From Asterochloris sp. CNOR1 (Eukaryota; Chlorophyta; Trebouxiophyceae; Trebouxiales; Trebouxiaceae), in contig OZ017747.1 of NCBI GenBank assembly GCA_963969365.1, forward strand, positions 434,001-498,000: DNA of 64,000 nucleotides, written 5' to 3'. Positions 45,292 to 56,800 of this stretch are shown in pieces. Below the pieces are notes generated by a model. It saw only the letters and a program-made list of their open reading frames with translations. It was not told the DNA's origin and did no database searches. Position numbers and translations under genes: made by a program. Each line of letters starts with the position of its first letter. Within the stretch, counting starts at the first letter, position 1.

Positions 45292-45987
45292 GGCAGCGGC
45301 CCTGCAAAGTTGGTGGGGCAAGCCAGGTTGGGGCCGCCAGTGAGGTGCCCACCTGCATTGCATGCCTCTTTTTGGACGCCCAGCAAGGTTTGTGGACAAC
45401 AGCAGGCGGCCTATGCAGCATTGAGCAGGGTACAGGAGGCTTCTTATGACCTTGCAGACTCACATCAATGTCAACGACATGACGGCTCACCAGACTCAGG
45501 GCAATGCCCACAGAATTGGGTCTGGGCTCTTGATTGCCGCCGCACCGCTGTCCACCAGGATGCAGAGTGCCCCACAATGGTGCAAGTCCAGCTTGTCTTC
45601 TTTCTGCCTGGAGCAGCGAGATCCGGCTTGATCCTTGATCGTAAGTCCTTCAAGATTCCAGAGCTATTGAGAGCGCTCCCGGAACACACACTCACGGCTT
45701 GACCTGGTCCAGCGCCGTTCATGCAGTATACAGCTTTGGATCAGCACTTCGGCAGCCAACAGGCCAGTCAGGATGTCTACAGTCCCATGCTGCGTGCCTG
45801 TGACAGGAGGAAACACATGAGCCAAGTTCGAATCTGGCTGTCCAGCCTGTAGGAGCAAGCTGTGTGCTGCTGCCCATGCAGGATGTGATCAGCCGCAGTG
45901 AGGCTGCAAGCAGCATCACAGGCAGCAGGCTGCACTCTGTGCACCAGCAGGCTCCATAGGGAGCATCTTGAACAAGCTTACTGCTCC
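45292..45987. promoter_or_regulatory. Divergent intergenic region, F-box gene / GH5-like gene
   Basis: This 696-bp stretch lies between divergent starts. A minus-strand frame near 45450-45600 stays open with coding-like content but has no clear splice links to the F-box gene. It could be an upstream exon. No promoter element stands out. Confidence 0.35.
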
Positions 45988-48900
45988 ATGGGGCTGGCCA
46001 TGCTAAAGGCTTGCCTGACAGCACTCCTGGTGTTGCCAGCAAGTGCCCAGCTGACGAGGCTGCAGCCAGCCGACATGCTGCACACAGCCTGCCTGGTGTC
46101 TGTCATCCCTACGCCTCTCTACAGGGTCCAAACAGCAGACAGCAGCGTACGTTACCGAACTGCCCTCAACCTCACAATGGTGCTGACCCGCCACAACGGC
46201 GCCATTGAACCTCCCTGGACCCTCAGCCTGGCCGGCCCATACCTGGCAGTGGCATCGGACGTAGACCTGAATCTGGTAAATGTTTCGCTGAGCAATGGTG
46301 AGTTGTGCATGTGCTGCCCGATACTTACCTGTGAGCACCTCTTTGCATGTCAGCTGGCACCAGCCTTGGTGGGCCAGCACCTCCTTTGGGACTCCAGCGC
46401 AGGTGGATGGGGCTGGTGCCAGACCTGCACCTCGATGTGCTCACACAGGCAGCTGTGTTGTATTGTGGGCGATCGCTGTCTGAAGGGCCTCGCCATAGTG
46501 GGTACTTGCAGCAGCCATGTGTATCCTGTGATCATTGCCACAAGGAACTACCGACGGGTGGGCACTAAGAAGCCACCACTCTGTGTGACCCTTCGAAACA
46601 GGTTTGACGCTATTCTGTTGTCCGCCCACTGGCCTGCAGCCCCAAATCGCCCTTTGTCAGCAACAGCTTGGCAGGCGGCGGTGCCTGTGCTGGTGCTGAG
46701 CCTCAACTGCTTTGCCTGTGGCCCCTGCAGGTGTTCTGAGCGGCCTGGCCACCCAGCCCTTCCAGCGCCTGCTGTCGCCTGGTGGCAACGCAGTTTCCAG
46801 CCTGGGCTGGCTGGCCGACTCGGCAGTCACCGATTTTGCCCCCTACGCAGCCACTCTCAACAACCTGACATGCGGCATCTTCCTGTTTGGGCAGCCGGCC
46901 CTGCCCACTGCCAGCTCCCCTGCTGACGCAAACAACTCAGCCACCACCACCGCTGCATCCCAACAGGCTGTGGATTTCAGCACAAGCCCCGGCCCAAGCC
47001 CCAGCCAGGCAGGGCGGGGACCAGCAGGGCTTGCAGCTGTGGATGGACAGCTGGTGGTCGCTGCGACAAATGCCAGCGTGGCGCTGCAGTGCATAACCTG
47101 GCCAGGGTTCAGCTACAACTTCACGAAGCTGCAGGGCTTGGGCAGCGGGCCGAGCGCCCTAACTGCGGACTTTGGCCTGACGCTGCTGCGCATGCAGGTG
47201 GGGTGGAATGCCATTGCTGCACCCTGGGCAAAAACTGGCTATGCAGCACAGTGACCTGTCTGCATTCAGCAAGCCATGCATTGGTGGGCTATGTGCCATT
47301 GGTACCACGAGGCTCTCCGAGGCAGGCTGTGCATTGGGATGAAGCGCCCGCATCCAGCTTGCCACACTGATGGGGGCTCGCGGTCATCACTGCCGCATTG
47401 ACAGTCTCCCTGAGCTGACAGGCATGCCTTGCAGCTTGGCCTGCACCCCACGCCCCTGACATCTCCAAGATCCGCACTGAAGTGACTGGCAGTGTCTCTG
47501 CCATCCTGCCCTGCAGGCCCTGGGGTTCAACTGCGTGCGCCTGCCCTTCAGCTTTGCAGACCTCTACTCAGATCCCCCGGTCAACCAAGACAACTTCATC
47601 TATGACTGCCCACCACCCACAGTGCAGCAGGTGGCAGGCGGCCTTATTCCGCCGCTGCTGCCTGTTCAGCTTGCAAGACCTGCCAGCAGGAGCAACAGCA
47701 GTGGTGCAGCCAGTGCCCTGCAGCAGCTCCTGAGCACCACAGCCGACACAAGCACTGGGCAGCTGTTTCCCTGCAATGCAGCCTTCAACACCAGCGGGCC
47801 AGCCACAGTGGACCGCTTCGTCTACGCAGCCAGCGCCATCGCTCAGCAAGGCATGTATGTGGTCATTGCCAACGAGTTGACCATTGACCCTCTGGCTGTC
47901 ATTAATACTCCGGTGAGCGCCGCATTTGGCTGCAGGGCAACAATTAAATTGCACTACAGCGAATGCCCACGTCTTCTGCAAGACAGCCAAGGGTGCGCAC
48001 CACACAGTGCAGTGCACCACACTAGAAAGGCAGCGCTGTCTATGAACCAGCTGGCAATTGGTGATCCTCTTGAGAAAAGCCGATACAAGACACACAAATG
48101 GAAATTTTGGTTCGATCAAAGCAATTTAGCATTTCCAATGGACACAGCAAGCCTTACTACGTCAACCCTCAGGCACGAGGCAGCTCAAGAACTGGCATGC
48201 AGGTGTGGCTGGAGAGGTACACCAATCTGGTGGGCCGCATCACAGCATCCTCCCCTGCAGCTGCGGCCGCCCTGCTGGTGGACATCCTGGATGATCCTGA
48301 TGCCTATGGCCTGTGGTTTGGTACCTACAGCAGCCGCCCCGCCTACGCAGACCTGGCCATGGCAGCCATGCAGGCTCTGGCCAATGTCAGCAGCCAGGCG
48401 CTGTTCCTGGTGGAGGTGGGGCTCAGCAGTGGGGGGTGTGATGGTGCTGCTGCAGACACAGAGGAGTCTGGTTTATCCTGAGTCAGTAGCCAGGCATTAT
48501 TCTTTGTAGTGACTTCCCAGCGTGGGGGGATGTGGCGGTCACATGTTGCCGCCATGAACCAAAGTTGTCGTCCAGATGAGTGGTTAGGTGGCTTGTTGTG
48601 GCAGCCATGTTGTTCCCTTGGTGCGTGCGAGCAATGAGTGATTTGTTCTGGTGTGGCCACATCGTGGAATGTCACAGCCCAGAAAGAAGAGCCAGGCTTG
48701 AAAGGGCATGCCTGGATGTCAAGCTGCGTCTCCTAATGGCAGTGCTGACAGATGCTGTCAAGCGTTGCTGCACTGAGTTTATGTCTGTGCTGAGCTGCCG
48801 CCCAGAGGTGCATCTGGCATGTGCAGGGCACTGGGCAGTGCTGCACTTCAGATGGAACCTCTGGGCCTGGCAACTATGCACACAACTGGGCGGATGGTCT

Positions 48901-51900
48901 GGTTTCAAATGCCACAGTGCTGGCAGCAGGTGAGCCGCCCATGAGCTGGCGTTTGCTGATGACCAGCTGCTTGAGCACGGAGGAGTTGCTTGCCAAAGCG
49001 GTCCACTGCTGCCATGAGGCGGCATCCTGATGGCCCTGACTGCCTTCAGGCGGCCTGGCAGCCAACACCAGCTCTGCACGGCTCTTTGATCAGCTGCTGG
49101 ACAACCCTGGCCTTGCCAGCAAGGTGGGACAATGGGCTGCACCCTGCCTGCAGCAGTCATGCTTGTTGGGGAGGGGCACAGCAGAAGCCGACAGTGCGAT
49201 GCAAAAGCCTCAGGAACAAAGACACGGAGACAAGATGGCACCTCTGCAGCTGGTCAACAGCCTCAGACAGCACAGACCCATTCACTCCAGCCTGGCTGGT
49301 ACTTTGCTGTGACTATGTGTGGTCGCCTTTCTCGGCCAGAGCGCACCACAGAGTCTGACAACAGGTTGCTAGGGCCTGGAGCCCACTAATGCATGTGCAG
49401 TGCCTGCCTGGCTCAGGCTGATGTGCGCCTGTGTCTTGTCTGGTGGGACAAGCACAGCAGAACCCTGAAGCTGCACTGCCAGAGGCTCGTAGCTTGCGTG
49501 CACCAGCAAAGCTCAGGCCCGGCTGCACCCTGAGTATGGCTCTGTGTGGGTTGTTTCACTCAAGTTTGATTGTGGTTGGTCCATCCTCTGCTTAGTAATG
49601 ATGGCCCAATCTGATTTGGTGGGTGATTGCAATTACCAAAGGTGGTGCAGCCTGCTGTTGTCAGGCCGGCCAATTCTGCACCGCCTCTCGCACTGCCATG
49701 GCTGACGGCTCCTCAGCTATCAGCTCCCCAGCCCTTGCTGATGCTGGCTGCTCCCTGCTCCCTGCAGGTGGTCGTTGCACCGCATATCTGGGGCGATACC
49801 ATTGCTGGGGAGGGCCGCCCCATCAATGGTTCTGCGCTGGTTGCTGAGTTCACCAACTCGTTTGGATACCTTAACACTGGCAGAGGGCACTGCAGGTGGC
49901 CCTCTTGCAGTGGCCGGGAATGTGTATGACACCGCCCGCTCCAGCGCAAACCTCTGCTTTGCCACTCCTCAGCTGACCCTGCCTTGACAGCAACACGCAT
50001 GCCATGTGTTTGAGAGCTGTGCTTCGACGTGAGGCTCTCATCCTACAGTGTAAGCGCTTCTCTCAGATGGATCCCCTCATGTGCAGCCCTGACTACTGCA
50101 CGGGGCTGCCTGGGTGTCCCCAGGTTGACCTTCACCCCGTTGACCTCCTCCCCACCCAGTGGCCACAGCTTGTCATGCCCAAGGTTGCCTCGCCAGTGCT
50201 GACCCCAGAACACGCTCTGCTCGATGGCTCAACACCATGCAGCGCATGAGGTTCCCAGTCAGGCTTAACACAACTGGTGGGCACATGGGTGGCATGCTGA
50301 ATGGCACCACCTCAGATGTCTGAACCTGCCCCTGGCTGGTGCTTCAACCCAATTGTTCTTGCAGGTCCGACACCACGCAGTGCATGAGGTTCCCAGTCAT
50401 GGTGGGCAGCCTGGGCAGCCGCCTGGACAGCAACACCTCCGACATCTGGACCTACCAGCAGCTGCAGCGCTACATGGCCAACCAGGGGGACGGCGTGGAT
50501 GGGCTGCACGGGGACATCAGCTCTTTTGCCTGGTGGCAGTGGGCCAGCGATGCCAGTGACACGGGCGGCATCCTGCAGGTGGGCTGCGGCAAGCCCTCCT
50601 GCTGTGGACGCTGCGCTGCTGTATTCATTGCACAAGCTGCTGGCTGTGGCAGGCCGCCATGTCAATGTTCCGGCTGAGAGCAATGCGCAGCTTGCTGCTG
50701 CATGAGCTGCTGGCTAGTGTCAGTGAGCCAGCCGATCAGGGACTCCGCCAGCAACCTGCAGGTGGGCTGCAGCATGCTGGCCTGCTGTGGGCTGCAGCAA
50801 GATGCTGGCTGCGGCCGACAACCGTTTCAGCGTGCCATGGTGGCTTTGCACTGGCTGAGAGCATCATGCAGCTTGCTGCTGCATGCGCTGCTGCCTTGTG
50901 GCAGTGGCCCAGCACATTCAGCAAGGCTGGCGGCATGCTGCAGTCGGACAGTGCCAACTTGTCCTGCAGCTTTGCAAGGAAGGGCGCTGGCCTGCCCCCG
51001 CCACCTACTGCTCAGATGCGTGGGCACACCAGGTTCTGCTCACCAGTGAGCCTGCTGTTCGTTGGGCAAGGCAAGGCAGCCGCCTTGCGCCACCTCATTC
51101 TTACAACATACCCCACTCTTGTCTGAGTGCTGCAACATAAGTGCTGCTGCTGCGGGCTGCAGGGGGATGGGACAACTATTGACTGGAACAAAGTGTCCTA
51201 CCTGATCTCGCTGGGCCTCCAGCCCAGCTTCTGTGCCCCGAACTGCACTGCAGCCTCTGTGCCCAGCAGCCTGGCCGGCCTACGCGTCCCCATCGTGGCC
51301 GCCCCCGCGCCTGCACCTGGTGGGCAGTTGCCCAGCTCACCCAATGCACAGCTTGTGTGCCCAGCAGCCATGCCGGCTTAGGCACCCCTGTGTTGCCTGC
51401 ACTGGGTGCACAGGGGCCTGACTCACTCCTAGCACAGAGCCTCCGCGCCAGCCAGCCCGAGCGCTGGCGCATGCAGCAGCGCAGCCGCAAGCTGGCGGGC
51501 AGCCTCTTGCCGCCTGGCATGGGACCGCTGTGCATGCTCGCTCGCTGAAAAAATTTTCTGGTCATCCGCCTTCACCAGCCTGACTGTTGTGGTGGTCACA
51601 GGGGTTGCTCATGCCACATTGTTGTGACCCACACAGTACTCGGTGGTAGCAAAGTCCATGCAGCTTGCCTTCTGACCTCCCCCCCTCTGTGGAAGTGCAA
51701 AGACGGCCACGGCTTGCAGCAGGCGTTCTCACTGCCAGGCACGTGGTGGCCATTCACCTTCATCAACACACCCTGCCCACTGACATTTCCCTGTGCTTCT
51801 GCAGAGATGGCCACAGCTGCAGCAGGCGCACCTGCACCCTCTGCAGCCCTGGTACACGCGCCAGCACCGCTGCCTGCTCAGCCGCCGGCCCAGGTAGCTG

Positions 51901-53705
51901 CAGCGCCAGCACCGCTGCGTCCCCCAGTCGCTGCTGCTGCTGCACCATCTGCAGCCCTGGTACACGCGCCAGCACCGCTGCCTGCTCAGCCGCCGGCCCA
52001 GGTAGCTGTAGCGCCAGCACCGCTGCGTCCCCCAGTCGCTGCTGCTGCTGCAGCAGCACCCGCTCCAGCACCCGGGGAGGCACTCAAAGCTCCAGCACCA
52101 GCACCGCTGCCTCTCCCAAGTGCTGCAGCAGCAGCAGCACCAGCCCCAGCACCAATGCTAGCCCCTCGTGCTGTGAGGCCCATGCTAGAGGGGCCGGCAC
52201 CTGCACCAGCCCAGGGGACAGTCACGTCTGCGCCTGCCCCGGCGCCAGAGCCTGCCCTAGCGACAGTGGGCTTCACCTCTGCAGCCATGCCTGCTCCTAT
52301 GCCTGGGCCGCCTGCCATCGCTGCAGCGCCCAGCAGCAGCGCTGCAACACCTTCTCTGCCTCCCAAGACCCCGGCACCCAGCATGACCCTGGCCACGACG
52401 CCTGGACCACCTGCCTCCACAGCACTGCCCAGCAGCAGCTTGGCAGTGCCCCGACTGCCTCCTTCTTCCACCACAATTCTGTCTGCCAGCCACGCGACCT
52501 CTGCGCCGACTGCATCCACACCCCTTCCCAGAAGCAGCACCTCAGCGCCTGTGCCGCCTGTGACAATTGCAGTGCCCAGCACAAGCACGGCCCAGCCAAG
52601 GCCACCTGCAACCACCACCATCAGCACGAGGCCAGCCACGACTGCACCGCCCAGCACCGCAACAGCGACACCCAAGGCACCTGCCTCCACCGCAGCACCC
52701 AGAAGCGGCAGCACAGCCCTGCCGGCGCCAGTCCTTACAAAAGTGCTGATCAGGACCAGTACGCCGACGACGCCTGCCTCCACTGCAGCACCCGTGACTG
52801 GGGGCACAGACCTGACAGGAGCTGTGTCTGGGCCAAGCAACAGCAGTGTTCAGTCGTCGGCGCCGCTGGCGCAAGCGCTGCAGCAGCAGGTTCCGAGTGC
52901 AACCCCTGCCCAGTCGCCGCCACCCAGCACGCCCCCGCCTTCCACCGGTGTGCTTGGGTCTGCTAATGCCATGTCCTTGCCTGGCAGCACCAACCAGCTG
53001 TGTTGATGCAATGCTGGCCACTTGCTGCCATATTCAAGCTAAAGCGCTCGCCGCATTCCATGATCCTGCCAGGCTAGGCTTTGCTGTTGCACCGCAGCAA
53101 CGTGTCAGCCCTTCAATATTACAAGGTAGCACTGAACAAGCCACACTTTGAATGCAGTAGCAGCCAGGCCAGTGCCAACAAGTATCATCATGCCGCCCAC
53201 ACCAGTGCCAAGAACGACCATCTCAAGTCCCACGCCAGTGCCATCTACCACCACCGCCTCAAGTCCAACCAGCACAGCTGCACCGCTCTCAGGCTTCCTG
53301 CAGCCTGCCAGTGACGGCATCGGCACAGTAGGGTGCCTGGTGGGGGTGACCACAGGCACAGCGTGGGTGACTGCGGGGCAGGCACTCAACGCCATCAACC
53401 TTTACATCAGCAATCTTGGCAGTGCCACCATTGCCAGTGGATGGAGCATGCAGCTGCTGAACAGCAACTGGCAGAGCCTGCAGCAGTCTTGGAACCTGGC
53501 AGTGACGTCCTCAGGGGCGGGCCAGGTCACTGGGCTTGCCACACAGCCATGGGAAGCCCTGTTGCCCAACACAACCAATGTCATCAATGCCGGCCTAATT
53601 GTGGCCATGGCTGGAGCCGGCACCTTTGACCCCCAAAGCATCTCCATGACCACACAAATGGGCCAGCTCCTCACCTGCCAATTAGTCTCCCACCAGTTGC
53701 CATGA
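45988..53705 (+). CDS. Secreted GH5-like protein with two cellulose-binding-like modules, catalytic residues missing (1246 aa)
   Basis: Exons: 45988-46297, 46731-47197, 47517-47912, 48203-48428, 48852-48929, 49050-49123, 49768-49895, 50365-50578, 51163-51319, 51805-52947, 53158-53705, all in phase. A signal peptide (residues 1-21) leads into a CBM-like module (about 30-150, PPWTLSLAGP, LSGLATQPFQRLL). A GH5 barrel spans about 200-660, with ALGFNCVRLPFSFADLY, VDIL, WADG, APHIWGDTI, FAWWQWASDASDTGG and IDWNKV. A proline/alanine/serine/threonine linker covers about 684-1090, and a second CBM2-like module about 1100-1240 (SGWSMQLLNSNWQ, VTGLATQPWEALL). GH5 enzymes use two glutamates in NEP and GEFG motifs. 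Here these read DDP (421-423) and GSLG (574-577). It is probably a cell-wall-binding pseudoenzyme; this is an inference from the residues. The donor at 48428 was chosen for phase. Confidence 0.78.
50220..50400 (+). repeat. Echo of the GH5-like exon 8 start
   Basis: The exon start (CGACACCACGCAGTGCATGA, then GGTTCCCAGTCAT) is copied in the intron at 50230-50262, about 140 bp upstream, with 29 of 33 positions identical by eye. Confidence 0.8.
50540..50950 (+). repeat. ~182-bp tandem echo of the GH5-like exon 8 donor
   Basis: The exon end with CTGCAG|GTGGGC at 50578 is followed by two tandem units with matching junctions at 50761 and 50943. The units share GGCTGAGAGCA (50670 and 50848) and CAGCTTGCTGCTGCATG. 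The first copy keeps GTGGGC; the second has lost the donor. Confidence 0.8.
51840..52055 (+). repeat. Near-identical 108-bp coding tandem repeat
   Basis: Units 51840-51947 and 51948-52055 each encode 36 residues of the linker (SAALVHAPAPLPAQPP and so on). I see about one or two differences, so the duplication is recent and in frame. Confidence 0.85.
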
Positions 53706-53869
53706 ATTAGATTTGTTTGACTGCTGTCCAGCCAACATCAAATGCTCTGAATGCATCTCCATGCTGATGCCTCTTCCACTTTACGCTGTCAAGTCTGATT
53801 TGTCTTTGTCTGTGATCTTTCGTGCATTCCTTCCTTCCTCCTATGAAATTCCTGTTGAACATCACTTTA

Positions 53870-56800
53870 CTATGAAGCTGCACGCGCCAGCTCCTGGGCT
53901 CTTGACACATAATCTGCCTTTTCAAGGAAACCTCTACAGTCTATGCCCTGATGTTGCAAAAGCTGTTTGAGCTGGGAGGTGGTCATCTTGTTGTAGTCCT
54001 GCTTGGGGTCAAGCTTCACGTCTGCAGCACAGTGCAGAGCTCATACACTGGGTCATAAGTTGGGAGACTGCTCTGATGCACAAGCGCAGCTGCAGCATCT
54101 GAGCAGACATGAGAGAGCAGGCCAGCCATGCGCAGATTCGACCGACCCTTCAGACCCCACTTACTTTGCCGGCACTTCTTGCCGTCGGCAAACTGCTCCA
54201 AAAACTTTCGGATGGGGCCGGCCTTCATCTGGCCAGAGAATCGCACCACACTGTCCTCATCTCCTCCACAGAATGCCAGAAGGGAGGGGTAGCTGCAGGC
54301 AGACACAGGGGCCTCAGGCCCTGTGACACTGCAGGCCCAACTGTCAGCAGAACGCACTTCACAGAAGATGGGATGGCTGACAGGCCTAGCTGGCAGCAGG
54401 TCTTGGCCGCAGGCACTGTGTTGCTTGGTTCAAGTTAAAGACCTCAGGCGTGGCTGGGAACTGACACCCCACAAACATGTGCCGGCCCCACCAAGCGGGC
54501 CAGTGTGCTGAACATAGCCCGCTCGGCTAATTGGTAGGTGCATGGCCACCAGCCCTTGCTGCACCATGCAGCAGTGCGCAGCTTGATCAGCCTCTGTTGG
54601 CGCTGAAGTGCTCAGCCACAGGACCAGCAAACAATTCCTGCAACGACGTTGCACATGGTGGACATCACCTGCTGATATTGAACTGCTCGGCCAGCTCCTT
54701 GTTGGAGGCGCGGCTCTCCCCAAAGGTCAGCTTCCCCGCAAACTGCGAGGCCAGGCTCTTGTACAGGGGCACCGTCTCAGCTTTGGAGGTCAGCAGCAGC
54801 ACAGCTGCGCCCCAGGCTGCACTCGTCTTGTCGCCAGCTTTGGCCAGCAGCGCCTGCATCAGTGGTTCAGCAAATTGAGCTCACAGGCAGCTCATCGCAC
54901 ACACATCTCTAGCTTCTGCTTCACAACTTTCTGCCTGACCCAGATGTCACAAATGCGTGCCTGACATGTCGGTCGTGCGATATCACCGGCAGCTGTCCCT
55001 CGGGCCATTGCTCAAGGCCTGCTGGACTCAGATGGACTCACACCTGCAGGATGCACTGCAAGGCTGCAAGCAGCTGCCCACACAACAGCCGCCTCTGCTG
55101 CATGCAGTGCTGCATGCACTGCAGGCCGCCAGCAGCTCCCCACCACGCACAGGGCGCAGAGGCCCTTGGTGAGCCTTCACGCCTGAGGTGTCAGCCCCTG
55201 GGAGCCGTACTGCCGCTTCACAAGGCTGCTTCCATGCCCTCCAGGATCCTCACTGTCGCATGCAATATTTGCGGCATGCAGCACAACCCAACACATGGAG
55301 GCAGATCACCCCCGTGCAACTTCTGGCTGCAGCTCAGGCTCCAGACAGCTCTCCCAGATACCCTTGTCAGCCCCCCCTTGCGCAGCAAGTAGCCAAGGCA
55401 CACAAGGCACTTCAGGCTCTTTGCGCTGACAGATGGTAGCTGTCCCAGGCCTGAGGCCCTGTCAAACGAGATGCTTGCCTGTAGCTGGGGCTGCTTGTTG
55501 ACTGTGGCCACCTTGTTGGGAATGAGGGAGAGGGCCCATGCCTTAAGGGCGGCGGCTGAGCGCTCCCCCTGATACTGCTGGGGACTCTTGCTGCCAGGGG
55601 TAAATGCCAGGATGGTGGGGTAGCCCTTCACGCTGAAGGCAGGAGACAGTAATGTCAGATGTCAGAAGTATGGCAGGTGCAATGCGTGGCACTTGATAGT
55701 CAGACAAGGTGCAGGCTGTAGGAGGGCGCTTGCTCCCAGAGGTGGACCACAAAATGGTGCCTATGACCCTTCACGTCACAGGCACGGCACACACAAGTGT
55801 CAGCTGTCATACAGAGGTGTGCACTGTGCAAGTGTGCTCCCTTGTGAGACCTTTATGGGTCCTGACAGTGGCTGCTGCCTCAGGCTAGAACAAGGTGGAC
55901 CATGGACTGCACGAGCGGTCTATCAACAGGATGGAGCTCTGAGGCAGGTGTAAATGAGCCCAAAGAAACATTGCATTTGGCCATGGAACTGCTGAACTGC
56001 TGAAAGCAGGTGAGTTGCAGGCGACGGTGCAGATGACAGACAGGAATAGGTTCATGGCGGCCCCAAGCTGGACTCAGTCTGTTGCCCCATTGAGCACAGG
56101 TTCAGCTTGAGGTCCTAAAGGTGCTCACCTGTGCTGGGCGCAGAACTGCTTGTCCACCTCGCAGTTGACCGCCCCAACTTTGACCACGCCGGCCAGGGAG
56201 GCTGCCACCTGCTTCCACTTGGGCGCCAGCTGCTGGCAGTGGCCACACCCTGCAGGTCAGGGCCCATTGGTACTGAGTGAAGCACTGGAGATTGGCCGCA
56301 GCCTGCCCCACGCTCCAATGCCTGCACCATGCCATGAGCCTGTGGCTGGAGGGCAGCCTGCTTAGTCCCACTAGGTGCAAAATTTGGGCCCTGCCTGCAG
56401 CGCATGGGCTTGGGCTTAAGGCGATGACAGCAGACAGACCCTCAGGCCTGGGGCAGGACCTGCTGTCTGCCGTCAGCAGACTCAATGCAGGCACGACCTC
56501 CGGCCCAGTTGAGGCATTGTGCAAGCACGCAGCCACTCCCAGGCATCACACCCAGCCCTTTTGCTGCAGATGCTGTCCTGCCATCCTAGTGTTCAGGCAC
56601 TTTGGTGCCTTCCAGCAGCCAAGCAGCCCTTTCAGCTGGGTGCAACCCTTAACTGGGTTCATGCCTCCTGCATGCCCTCAACTTCACATAGTCGCCAAGC
56701 AATGCAGCAGAAGGAGCAGCAGCAGGTCAGTCACTCACAGGGAGCATAAGCCTCCACAAGGTGCACCCAGCCGTCCTTCTGCGCCTTGGGGGGGCTGCGT

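Noticed and set aside
45898-46926. 342-codon frame as a single exon of the GH5-like gene
   Set aside because: After 46297 it reads through an intron; the conserved sequence resumes at 46731 in a different frame after a clear GTGAGT donor and CTGCAG acceptor.
51665-52966. 433-codon open frame rich in cysteine and serine
   Set aside because: It is a shadow frame of the GH5-like linker, whose correct frame joins in phase to exons on both sides.
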